Shown: in pieces, positions 44,822 to 55,696 of the stretch
How positions within the stretch are numbered: position 1 is the first letter of the stretch
Layout: each line of letters starts with the position of its first letter
Source of the DNA: Procambarus clarkii
Taxonomy: Eukaryota; Arthropoda; Malacostraca; Decapoda; Cambaridae
Length of the DNA: 64,000 nt
Reading direction: 5' to 3'
NCBI RefSeq assembly: GCF_040958095.1
Contig: NC_091230.1
Location: 7,077,926 to 7,141,925, forward strand
Made by a program: the position numbers and the translations under genes
Notes under the pieces: model-generated
What the model was told of the DNA's origin: nothing
The model's database searches: none
Seen by the model: only the letters and a program-made list of their open reading frames with translations

Positions 44822-47821
44822 CCACCTGTGTAACGCCCAGCCTACCTGTGTAACACCCAGCCTACCTGTGTAACACCCAGCCTACCTGTGTAACACCCAG
44901 CCTACCTGTGTAACACCCAGCCTACCTGTGTAACACCCAGCCTACCTGTGTAACACCCAGCCTACCTGTGTAACACCCAGCCTACCTGTGTAACACCCAG
45001 CATACCTGTGTAACACCCAGCCTACCTGAGTAACACCCAGCCTACCTGTGTAACACCCAGCCTACCTGTGTAACACCCAGCCTACCTGTGTAACACCCAG
45101 CCTACCTGTGTAACACCCAGCATACCTGTGTAACACCCAGCCTACATGAGTAACACCCAGCCTACCTGTGTAACACCCAGCCTACCTGTGTAACACCCAG
45201 CATACCTGTGTAACACCCAGCCTACCTGAGTAACACCCAGCCTACCTGTGTAACACCCAGCCTACCTGTGTAACACCCAGCCTACCTGTGTAACACCCAG
45301 CCTACCTGTGTAACACCCAGCATACCTGTGTAACACCCAGCCTACCTGTGTAACACCCAGCATACCTGTGTAACACCCAGCCTACCTGAGTAACACCCAG
45401 CCTACCTGTGTAACACCCAGCATACCTGTGTAACACCCAGCCTACCTGAGTAACACCCAGCCTACCTGTGTAACACCCAGCTAACCTGTGTAACACCCAG
45501 CCAACCTGTGTAACACCCAGCCAACCTGTGTAACACCCAGCCTACCTGTGTAACACCAAGCCAACCTGTGTAACACCCAGCCTACCTGTGTAACACCCAG
45601 CCAACCTGTGTAACACCCAGCCTACCTGTGTAACACCCAGCCAACCTGTGTAACACCCAGCCTACCTGTGTAACACCCAGCCTACCTGTGTAACACCCAG
45701 CCAACCTGTGTAACACCCAGCCTACCTGTGTAACACCCAGCCTACCTGTGTAACACTAAGCCTACCTGTGTAACACCCAGCCAACCTGTGTAACACCAAG
45801 CCTACCTGTGTAACACCCAGCCTGCCTGTGTCACACCCAGCCTACCTGTGTAACACCCAGCCTACCTGTGTAACACCCAGCCTACCTGTGTAACACCCAG
45901 CCTACCTGTGTAACACCCATCCAACCTGTGCAACACCCGGCCTACCTGTGTAACACTAAGCCTACCTGTGTAACACCCAGCCAACCTGTGTAACACCAAG
46001 CCTACCTGTGTAACACCCAGCCTACCTGTGTCACACCCAGCCTACCTGTGTAACACCCAGCCTACCTGTGTAACACCCAGCCTACCTGTGTAACACCCAG
46101 GCTACCTGTGTAACACTAAGCCTACCTGTGTAACACCCAGCCAACCTGTGTAACACCAAGCCTACCTGTGTAACACCCAGCCTACCTGTGTCACACCCAG
46201 CCTACCTGTGTAACACCCAGCCTACCTGTGTAACACCCAGCCTACCTGTGTCACACCCAGCCTACCTGTGTAACACCCAGCCTACCTGTGTAACACCCAG
46301 CCTACCTGTGTAACACCCAGGCTACCTGTGTAACACTAAGCCTACCTGTGTAACACCCAGCCAACCTGTGTAACACCAAGCCTACCTGTGTAACACCCAG
46401 CCTACCTGTGTCACACCCAGCCTACCTGTGTAACACCCAGCCTACCTGTGTAACACCCAGCCTACCTGTGTAACACCCAGCCAACCTGTGTAACACCCAG
46501 CCTACCTGTGTAACACCCAGCCTACCTGTGTAACACCCAGCCTACCTGTGTAACACCCAGCCAACTTGTGTAACACCAAGCCTACCTGTGTAACACCCAG
46601 TCTACCTGTGTAACACCCAGCCAACCTGTGTAACACCAAGCCTACCTGTGTAACACCCAGCCTACCTGTGTCACACCCAGCCTACCTGTGTAACACCCAG
46701 CCTACCTGTGTAACACCCAGCCTACCTGTGTAACACCCAGCCAACCTGTGTAACACCCAGCCTACCTGTGTAACACCCAGCCTACCTGTGTAACACCCAG
46801 CCTACCTGTGTAACACCCAGCCAACTTGTGTAACACCAAGCCTACCTGTGTAACACCCAGTCTACCTGTGTAACGCCAAGCCTACCTGTGTAACACCAAG
46901 CCTACCTGTGTAACACCAAGCCTACCTGTGTAACACTAAGCCTACCTGTATAACACCCAGCCAACCTGTGTAACACCCAGCCAACCTGTGTAACACCCAG
47001 CCTACCTGTGTAACACCCAGACTACCTGTGTAACACCCAGCCTACCTGTGTAACACTAAGCCTACCTGTGTAACACCAAGCCTACCAGTGTAACACTAAG
47101 CCTACCTGTGTAACACCCAGCCTACCTGTGTAACACCCAGCCTACCTGTGTAACACTAAGCCTACCTGTGTAACACCCAGCCTACCTGTGTAACACCAAG
47201 CCTACCTGTGTAACACTAAGCCTACCTGTGTAACACCCAGCCTACCTGTGTAACACCCAGCCTACCTGTATAACACCCAGCCTACCTGTGTAACACCCAG
47301 CCTACCTGTGTAACACCCAGCCTACCTGTGTAACACTAAGCCTACCTGTGTAACTCCCAGCCTACCTGTGTAACACCCAGCCTACCTGTGTAACACTAAG
47401 CCTACCTGTGTAACACCCAGCCTACCTGTGTAACACCCAGCCTACCTGTGTAACACCCAGCCTACCTGTGTAACACCCAGCCTACCTGTGTAACACCCAG
47501 CCTACCTGTATAACACCCAGCCTACCTGTGTAACACCCAGCCTACCTGTGTAACACCCAGCCTACCTGTGTAACACTAAGCCTACCTGTGTATCTCCCAG
47601 CCTACCTGTGTAACACCCAGCCTACCTGTGTAACACTAAGCCTACCTGTGTAACACCCAGCCTACCTGTGTAACACCCAGCCTACCTGTGTAACACCCAG
47701 CCTACCTGTGTAACACCCAGCCTACCTGTGTAACACCCAGCCTACCTGTATAACACCCAGCCTACCTGTGTAACACCCAGCCTACCTGTGTAACACCCAG
47801 CCTACCTGTGTAACACCCAGC
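44822..47821. repeat. 20-bp minisatellite (about 150 copies)
   Basis: Unit TAACACCCAGCCTACCTGTG with a few recurring variants (CCAACCTG, CATACCTG, CTAAGCC, CCAAGCC). Blocks with identical variant order recur (for example 45755-45920 against 45955-46100 and 46110-46260; 47160-47400 against 47400-47640), showing repeated segmental duplication. On the minus strand each unit contains CAGGTAGGCTGGGT. The array continues at 49795-49898 and 55077-55236 on the far side of two insertions. Confidence 0.98.
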
Positions 47822-49772
47822 CAGCCCGAGTTATATAATCCATCTTTGTCTACCCTGTCAATTTCCCTCAGAATTTTGTATATGATGATCATGTCTCTGT
47901 GAGCTCTTCTGTCTTCCAGCAACGTGAGGTGCAGTTCACACAGCCTTTCTTCGTAACTCATGCCTCTTAGTTCTGGGACTAGCCTAGTGGCATACTCTGA
48001 ACTTTCTTCAGCTTCGTCTTGTGCTTGACAATGTACGTGTTTCATGTTGGGGCTCCATACTCCAGGATTGGTCGTACATATGTGGCAAACAAGGTTCTGA
48101 ATTATTTCTTACACAGGTTCCTGATGGATGTTCTCATGTTAGCCAGCCTCGAATACACTGCCGATGTTATTCTTATTATGTGGGCTTCACGAGACAGGTT
48201 TCGCATGATATAAACTCATAGATCTTTCTCTCTGTCCGTTTCTTGAAGGACTTCATCTCCCATTCGGTATTAAGTGTCTGGAGCCCTATTTCCTCTGTCT
48301 AGTTTTATTACCTTACATTTTCTTGGGGCTAAACTTTAGTAGCCATTTGTTGGACCATTCCTTCAGTTTGTCTAGGTCATCTTGTAGCCTCATACTAAAT
48401 TCCTCTGTCTTGATCCTCCTCATAATTTTTGCATCATCAGCAAATATTGAAAGGAACGAGTCTATTCACTCTGGGAGAACATTTACGTATTTCAAAAACA
48501 GTATAGGTTCAAGGACTGATCACTGTGGGACTCCACTGGTGATTCCTCGCAACTCCGAGACCTCACCCCTCACAGTGATTCGCTGTCTTCTGTTCCTTAG
48601 GTACTCCCTTTTCTAGTGGAGTACTTCGCTGTCACTCCTGCCACATCTCCAACTTGTGCACTAGTCTCTTACGTGGTATTGTGTCAAAGTCTTTCTGGCA
48701 GTCCAGAAAAATGCAGTCTGCCTAGCCCTCTTTATGTTGCCTAATTTTTATTGACTGGTCATAAAACTCAATTAAACCTGTTATGCATGATTTATAATCC
48801 TTGAACCCCATGCTGATGTTGTGTTACAAAGTTCTTTTGCTCTAGATGTTCCACTAGCATTTTTCGCACAATCTTCTCCATCAGCTTGCATGGAATGCAA
48901 GTTAGGGACACTGGCCTGTAGTTCAGTGCCTCCTGCCTATCACCTCTTCTTAAATATCAGAACTACATTAGCCGTTTTCCTAATTTTTAGCAGTTCACCT
49001 GTTACCATTGGTTTGTTGTACACCATGGAGAGTGGCAGGCACAGCGCTTCTGCTCTTTCCTTTAGAATCCATGGTGAGAATCCATCCGGGCCTATAGCCT
49101 GTGTTACATTCAAATCTAGCAGATGCTTCTTCTCCTCCGCACTGGTAATCACAAACTCGACTAGTGGTGTCTAGTTAGATATTCCCTCTCTTATCTCTAG
49201 GACTTCTCCTTGCTCTGATGTGAAGACCTCCTGGCATTTTTTATTGAGTACCCCGCACACTTCCTTGTCGTTTGTAGTGAATCTGTCTGCCAACATCCTC
49301 AGTTTCATTACCTGTTGCTATACTGTAGTTTGGGTTGAGCATGCCTTGCTCGCCATGTCATTTTTAATTTGCCTCTCTGCCTCTCTTCTCACCCTGACAT
49401 ATTCATTCCGGGCGCTCTGGTATATTTCTCTGCCCTCTAATGTCCTTTTATTTCTATAGTTTATCCACGCCCTTGTGCTTAGTTGCTTTGCTAGCTAACA
49501 TCTCTGATTAAATCATGGGTTTCTCGTCTGCAATTAATTTGTTCTTTTTGGACTAAGACGAACTGGTCTGCTGCCTCCTTACACTTCTGCGTGTTGTAGT
49601 CTATCATGTATTGGGCCGTCTTTCCTCTGAGCTCTGTTGCCCATGCTATATCAGTTAGGAATTTCTTTATCTCCTCATAGTTTCCCATCCGGAATGCCGG
49701 CCTTTTGTTTTCTGGTCCCTTCCTTAAGTACATTAACCCTTCTTTGACTAGATACTCAAACATTAATACACT
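47822..49772 (-). mobile_element. LINE-A copy 5, truncated at both ends, inside the 20-bp array
   Basis: Minus-strand LINE-A from the end of the endonuclease (SVLMFEYLVKEG near 49755) through the linker, AIGPDGFSPWILKE (about 49085), AFDTIP-like and GVPQ-like remnants, FADDAKIMRR (about 48430), to ATRLVPELRGMSYEERL (about 47975) and the C-terminal region. It stops at 47822, short of the usual 3' UTR. Stops and frameshifts are frequent. The Trp codon that became TGA in copies 1 and 2 is intact here (48343-48345). Confidence 0.85.
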
Positions 49773-49898
49773 GTGATGTTTACACAGTTGTACTGTGTTC
49801 ACCTGCGTAGCACATAGCCTACCTGTGTAACACACAGCCTACCTGTATAACACCCAGCCTATCTGTGTAACACCCAGCCTACCTGTGTAACACCCAGC
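49773..49898. repeat. Continuation of the 20-bp array
   Basis: Six or so 20-bp units, the first ones diverged, between LINE-A copy 5 and the Gypsy-like element. Ends with CCAGC (49894-49898), the left target duplication. Confidence 0.9.
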
Positions 49899-50814
49899 TG
49901 TTACGGCCACAATGGATCGCAACCGGGTTCTTTACTGGTGGAGCTAAAGTTCTGGTATCCGGCCCCAAGTTAGTAGTGGCTTTCAAGGAGTGAGCTCGGT
50001 AATGCAAGTAAAACACAATGGGGAAGGTGCAATTGAATACGACACTTCATCAATTATCAATATATTCACATATAAACACTTTCCCATCACCTCGTATATA
50101 ATCCTAAAGGAAGTATTACTACACTTAATATGTACACAAGTGTCTCTCTCATAGGACATTAAGCGCTCCTCGATGCTCAATCGATGCAGTCTTGTCAACT
50201 ACCGTGTTTCCTCAACACAAGTACCGTCCTCAACCAGTACTGGGAAACACCAACGAGTCTACCCTGGCCACGGACCAGCCAAAACACAGTCTCACTAGGT
50301 GCTCTTCGTGCACGCCCACAATCACTCTCCAGCCTGGTGCTGGCAGAGAACATCAGCCTCGCGCTGCTGGGCCTCTTCACGTACAAATACAAGGGTAGCG
50401 AACCCTTGGCAGGAGCTTCTTGCAACTCGCTGGTTACACTCCTCCATAGCACCTTACTATCAGTCGCCTCTTCCGTTAGCCAGTCCCGGGTACGCCGAAT
50501 TCTGTCACTGCCACTTCACAGGTAGACAGTAGAACACTACATAGTTCTTCTCCGGCAGTGGCTCACTGCCGGAGAAGAACTCCTTACAACTCCTCCTATA
50601 ATAGATGGCGCTGCTTTTCAAGGAGCCACCTCACCAGAGGTCAGCACCAGCTACCTCTTGAGCTGACTAGGACAGGAATCTAGCGCCTCTTGCTGGTATA
50701 ATTCTGTCACCACTAGATGGCGTCGTCCATTTTGTAAGGGATTTCGAGAGCGGACTCACAGATGGCATTGACATCGCTGCTCCATGCTCAGACGATGGAA
50801 TCGGGTTCGTAACA
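49899..50814 (-). repeat. Gypsy-like LTR, left copy (3' LTR)
   Basis: 916 bp; on the minus strand it starts TGTTACG and ends CGTAACA, a perfect 7-bp inverted terminus. It matches 54012-55076 except that a roughly 170-bp segment of the right LTR is replaced by a perfect hairpin at 50544-50580. The PPT-like GTTGGGGAGG lies directly outside it on the minus strand. Confidence 0.93.
50544..50580. repeat. Perfect 17-bp inverted repeat (hairpin) in the 3' LTR
   Basis: GTTCTTCTCCGGCAGTG, a 3-base loop GCT, then its exact reverse complement. In the other LTR the left arm occurs once (54656-54672, one mismatch) and is followed by unrelated sequence to about 54847. Confidence 0.95.
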
Positions 50815-51079
50815 CCTCCCCAACAAAAGGAATTTGGTTTGGGTTTCTACAAAGGAGAAAACAAACCAAATTTGTACGTTAGTATAATACCAAACAGACG
50901 CACATAAACAATGGACTGATGTGGCGAGGATGTCCTGTCTGCAAAACTGCCTTAATAGGAGACTCTGGCACAAGGAAAACTCGAAGATCATAGGCAATGA
51001 CCTGCCTGATGTGACTTCCAGAAACCTTACTGGGATGCCCGTCAAAGGCACAATTATCTTATGTATCTTGGGTAAGGAT

Positions 51080-51620
51080 CTATAGAGGCTCGATCTGGGG
51101 TGAATAGACACCTCCCTGTGTTGTAGCACCACTGGTGGCTGGTCGCAGAAGGCATTTTTTTTCACCGGTCTGGCAGTCTTTCAGGGAGACTGAAATCTGG
51201 AATACAGGGGACTGATGATTCGGAGTAACAGCGATAGGCTTTACACCTGTACTTACAGCATAACTGCTTACTAGTCCCACACCTAGTCCCAACAGGACCG
51301 CTTGTACATTGAAGATTGTGTTCGCTCTTCCACCATCAGGTCGACCAACGTTCCGTATAATGTTGAATCCAAGCTCAGCAATTATGCGGGGGGCATCAAC
51401 CTGATGGGAATAGTCACTCATTAAAACATTTCTCCTGCTCCCTGTATCATCAATCACATTCTGGGTCCCTTCTTCATCTGACGGTTCGTCCACTGATCTT
51501 CGCTTAGGACACACACGAGAATAATACAAAATACCACTAAGAAACATTTTGCTAACTTAGGAATAATTTTCATGAGCCTGTAATATCCATTGCTGGCTAT
51601 ATCCATTAGCCTGGCTTGGA
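51080..51620 (-). pseudogene. Unidentified ORF X downstream of the protease in the Gypsy-like element
   Basis: At about 51590-51520 the minus strand encodes a hydrophobic stretch (CFLVVFCIILVCVLS) preceded by Lys residues, like a signal or membrane anchor, in the frame of the gag-protease ORF. The next frame over (51080-51547) is open for 155 codons with a hydrophilic first half and a second hydrophobic run (LLGLGVGLVSSYAVS). One frameshift separates the two. No family recognised. Its position, where env would be if pol is deleted, makes a decayed envelope-like gene one possibility; a captured host segment or a C-terminal pol remnant are others. Confidence 0.4.
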
Positions 51621-53775
51621 TCAAAGAGGGCACTAGAACTTGCGCACATACCTCTGACGTCTGGGGAATCTCTGGCCGGATCAGTGAATACAGTACCTTG
51701 CCATACCGCAAGTACTTATCTGCCATCACTCCAGACTCTTGGTTATCCATGGGCGCTAGTACATGAGGCCCCTCTTCTTGCTCAGTTGCTTCTGTTACCG
51801 TAAGCCCATGTTTCTCGTTGGGAGAAGAGTCAGCAGAATCTGTTGGAATGCTCTCAATCTGTTGGGTAGAGGGAGAATTAAACATGTTATGTAATTTCAC
51901 GTCTGCCAGTACCTGGGTATTAATGTTTTCTGCTGTCACCTCAGACCTTATTACTGAATCGTCCACCATCTTGAGATGTTCGTAGTTCAAACCTGTCGCC
52001 AAGTCGTTGCCTAGTACTACGTCTATCCCAGCTATGGGCAGGGTATCAACTACTGCCAACGCACATGTGCCACTGAAGTAAGGCGAGTCTAGGTGTACTT
52101 GCACTAAGGGGGCAACGTACCGCATCTAAGGAAACCCAACTAGAATAACTTTTTGTCTCCCGTCAACATTCATTCCCTCGGGTAGCGAGTCGCTCACGAT
52201 CAGGGACTGGGCTGCTCCACTATCTCCGAGCACTAAAACTGATCTACCAGTATGATCATTCGTTACATACCCGCCTGAAGTGTGAGGGGCAAATAATCCT
52301 GATCCTTCTCTACTCATCATTAGAGACTGGGTTCCCACTGGTGGTGTCGTACAACCCATCAGCATTACTTCTCTGTGTGGGTCGTTACCTGTCCCTCCTT
52401 GGCACCTGGCAGCAACATGCCCTCTCTGCCCGCAAGTCCAACACACTACATTCCTCCTTGGACTACGGTGTGTTGGTCTGTTAGGACTAGTCCTTCGGGG
52501 ACTACCTGGGAGCGTCTTCAAGGCGCTTAGTGGGACGTGTTTCTCTTCTTCTTCTTCTTGTCGAGATTTGCCAAACAGACGTTGGTAACTCTTCGGGAAA
52601 TACTTCATAGAGGATCGATAAGTTAGGATGTACTCCTCAGCCATAGTGGCAGCCGCACTCAAGGTCTCCACCTGCTGTTCTTCTAAGTATGTCTTCAGAT
52701 CCCCAGACAGGCAATCTTTGAAATCCTCCAACAGTATGAGCTGCTCGAGTTGTTCTTTCGTCTTCACCTTTCGAGATGCACACCATTCTTGAAAAAGCCG
52801 TTCCTTGATGTTCGCAAACTCTGTGAACGTGTGCTCCGAGGTCTTCTTCAGGTTCCTGAACTTTTGCCTATAGGCCTCTGGCACAAACTGATAAGCCATG
52901 AGCACTACCTTCTTCACAGTGTCGTAATCACTGGAATCATCAAGTGACAACGTGGAGTAGGCAATTTGAGCCTTTCAAGTCAAGACGGACTAGATCATGA
53001 TGGTCCAATTATCCTTTGGCCAATCCAAAGAGGCAGCAACCTTTTCGAAGGCGGCGAAGAACTTTGAAACTTCCTTTTCATTGAATTTTGGGACCATCTT
53101 TATATTTCTCACTGGATCGAAACTACTTGTTTCCTTTGTTTTCCTCTGACCACCTAATAGTACCACTTCTAACTCCAGGAGTCTTTCCTTCTCCTTTACT
53201 TGTCTTTCTCGTTCTTCTTTTTCCCTTATTCTTCTTTCTTCTCTTTCTTTTTCTCGCTCTTCTCTTTCTTTTTCTCGCTCTTCTCTTTCTCTTCTTTCTT
53301 CTCTTTCCTTCTCTTTTTCTTGTAATTCCAAACTTTTCATTTCCGTTTCCTTCTCTTTCAAAGCCATTTCCTTTTCTATCTCCTTTTCTTTCATTTCTCG
53401 TTCTATTTCTAATTTCTTCCACTCTATCACACGATTTATTTCTAAGGCACGCATTTTGACAGTTAGAAAACTTATATTCAGATCTCCCGCATCACTTTCA
53501 CCGTCACTGCCTTTATCTTCCTTTTCAGTGGAAGTCACCACACTTTCCTTTGTACTCTGTGCCTCGCTTTCCTGCTTCTCCCCGGCCTTCAAGTGCTTAT
53601 GAACCTTTGATAAGATTTCAACCCGGGAATCCCTCTCACGTATTTTGATCTCTAAATAGGCACTTACTAGCACAAGTTCCTACTTTCCCAGATGTTTCAA
53701 TCTAGCAAGACAGTCCTCCTTATTCAGAAAGTCCGGAACATCGTCTAGATCCTCGATGGTTATTTTCACTGCCAT
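51454..53775 (-). pseudogene. Gypsy-like gag-protease polyprotein with four in-frame stops
   Basis: One continuous minus-strand frame from the ATG at 53773-53775. Parts in order: N-terminal segment; acidic linker; a long charged coiled coil rich in Glu/Arg/Lys (about 53420-53200); capsid with PKFNEKEVSKFFAAFEKVA and VPEAYRQKFRNLKK; zinc knuckle CWTCGQRGHVAARC (about 52445); retropepsin site LGDSGAAQSLI (about 52225) and flap/C-terminal part GIDVVLGNDLA (about 52015). Stops: TAG 53680-53682, TAG 52990-52992, TGA 52975-52977, TAG 52126-52128, the last inside the protease. No frameshift occurs over 2.3 kb up to ORF X. Normal products would be virus-like-particle coat, nucleocapsid and polyprotein protease. 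Confidence 0.85.
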
Positions 53776-54011
53776 TATGTCACCAAGTTGTGCACGAGCA
53801 AGTAATACACCGCTTCACTTAACACTGGACACTTATAATAACTGAGCACCGCGATCGCCAATACTGCAATTAATCACACTTAGCACTGCACAGGACATGT
53901 AACGTCCTAAAAATAACGAACAGGGGAATTATCCACAGAGGGTTGCACTACGTCACCACCCCTGTCAAACGTACTTGACAAGAGATCGGATCCCGCGGCG
54001 GATGCCAATTA
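53776..54011 (-). other. Gypsy-like leader with PBS-like sequence
   Basis: Between gag and the 5' LTR. Immediately inside the LTR the minus strand reads TTGGCATCCGCCGCGGGATC, beginning with TGG as expected where a tRNA CCA end pairs; the matching tRNA was not identified. Confidence 0.55.
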
Positions 54012-55076
54012 TCTTATGGCCACAATGGGTCGCAACCGGGTTATTTACTAGTGGAACTAAAGTTCGGGTATCCGGCCCCAAGTTAGCAGTGGCTTTCAAG
54101 GAGTGAGCTCGGTAATGCAAGTAAAACACAATGGGGGAGGTGCAATTGAATACGACACTTCATCAATTATCAATATATTCACATATAAACACTTTCCCAT
54201 CACCTCGTATATAATCCTAAAGGAAGTATTACTACACTTAATATGTACACAAGTGTCTCTCTCATAGGACACTAAGCGCTCCTCGATGCTCAATCGATGC
54301 AGTCTTGTCAACTACCGTGTTTCCTCAACACAAGTACCGTCCTCAACCAGTACTGGGAAACACCAACGAGTCTACCCTGGCCACGGACCAGCCAAAACAC
54401 AGTCTCAGTCTCAGGTGCTCTTCGTGCACGCCCACAATCACTCTCCAGCCTGGTGCTGGCAGAAAACATCAGCCTCGCGCTGCTGGGCCTCTTCACGTAC
54501 AAATACAAGGGTAGCGAACCCTTGGCAGGAGCTTCTTCTCGCTGGTTACACTCCTCTGTAGCACCTTACTATCAGTCGTCTCTTCCGTTAGCCAGTCCTG
54601 GGTACGCCGAATTTTGTCACTGCCACTTCACAGGCAGACAGTAGAACACTACACAGTTCTTCTCCGGCAGTGACTTACTGCTTCCGTAAAGCAGAATGGA
54701 TTAGAGAGCTATTGGCTTCCCTGGGTAGACTGACTGTCCTCGTACCACAGCAGCCCTATGTCGACTCTGTGCATACAGACACATCATCAGTACACTGGTC
54801 AGTACATGGGACACTAGGAAACATTACTTACATACTCTGACAGACATACAACTCCTCCTATACTAGATGATGCTGCTTTTCTAGGCGCCACCTCAACATA
54901 GGTCAGCACCAGCTACCTCTCGAGCTGACTAGGGCAGGAATCTAGCGCCTCTTGCTAGTATAATCCTGTCACCACTACATGGCGTCGTCCATTTTGTGGG
55001 GGATTTCGAGAGCGGACTCACAGATGGCATTGACGTCGCTGCTCCATGCTCCGACGATGGAATCGGGTTCGTAACA
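54012..55076 (-). repeat. Gypsy-like LTR, right copy (5' LTR)
   Basis: 1065 bp partner of 49899-50814, longer by the 54673-54847 segment. The inner end is mutated (TCTTATGG against TGTTACGG). The outer end TTCGTAACA is followed by CCAGC and the 20-bp array. Confidence 0.93.
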
Positions 55077-55236
55077 CCAGCCTACCTGTGTAGCACCCAG
55101 CTTACCTGTGTAACACCTAGCCTACCTGTGTAACACCCAGGCTACCTGTGTAACACTCAGCCTACCTATGTAACACCCAGCCTACCTGTGTAACACCCAG
55201 CCTACCTGTGTAACACCCAGCCTACCTGTGTAACCT
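55077..55236. repeat. Right-hand end of the 20-bp array
   Basis: About eight 20-bp units, some diverged, ending 55 bp before the exon A donor. Confidence 0.92.
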
Positions 55237-55295
55237 CCCACCCCAGCGTTTTTGAGTAGGCCCCAACCAACGTCCACAAGACCCAGCCTACTTAC

Positions 55296-55434
55296 CTGCG
55301 GCGCCACAGGAAGAAAGCAGCCAGCTCCACAAGCAGTTCAATGGCGAGTACCAGGCCCAGGTAGAGGGCTGCACAGGCGGTGGTGTTGACTGTGTAGCGG
55401 TGAGGGGGAGACACCACCATTTCCCGGTGGGGAC
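55296..55434 (-). CDS. Putative host exon A (139 bp): transmembrane segment of an unidentified protein
   Basis: On the minus strand this reads an open, balanced-codon frame: [18 protein letters not shown] (with an N-x-T glycosylation motif), then a roughly 20-residue hydrophobic helix ([19 protein letters not shown]), then LWRR and a donor CGCAG/GTAAGTAGG at 55296/55295, close to the perfect consensus. The right edge is uncertain: ...GGCACAG at 55435-55437 is a weak acceptor (poor pyrimidine tract) and an in-frame ATG lies at 55418-55420, so this could be an internal or a first coding exon. A TGA closes the frame just upstream at about 55448. Two acidic residues in the helix hint at a multi-pass or partner-binding protein (inference). 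Confidence 0.5.
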
Positions 55435-55492
55435 CTGTGCCACCACGAGGTCACTGTGTTATTACTCTTATGGCATAAGTTCATCATATACA

Positions 55493-55496
<4 letters not shown>
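55435..55496. other. Flank of exon A
   Basis: Short unique segment up to a (TA)n tract; would contain the branch region if exon A is internal. Confidence 0.4.
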
Positions 55497-55695
<199 letters not shown>

Positions 55696-55696
55696 G

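Larger units (their letters stand above)
49899..55076 (-). mobile_element. Gypsy-like LTR element lacking pol, with gag-protease and a third ORF
   Basis: Two LTRs, PBS-like and PPT sequences, and CCAGC duplicated at 49894-49898 and 55077-55081 within the 20-bp array. The coding strand is minus: gag with zinc knuckle, then an aspartic protease, then an unidentified ORF. No RT, RNase H or integrase motif is present, so the copy is non-autonomous. Total 5178 bp. Confidence 0.9.
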
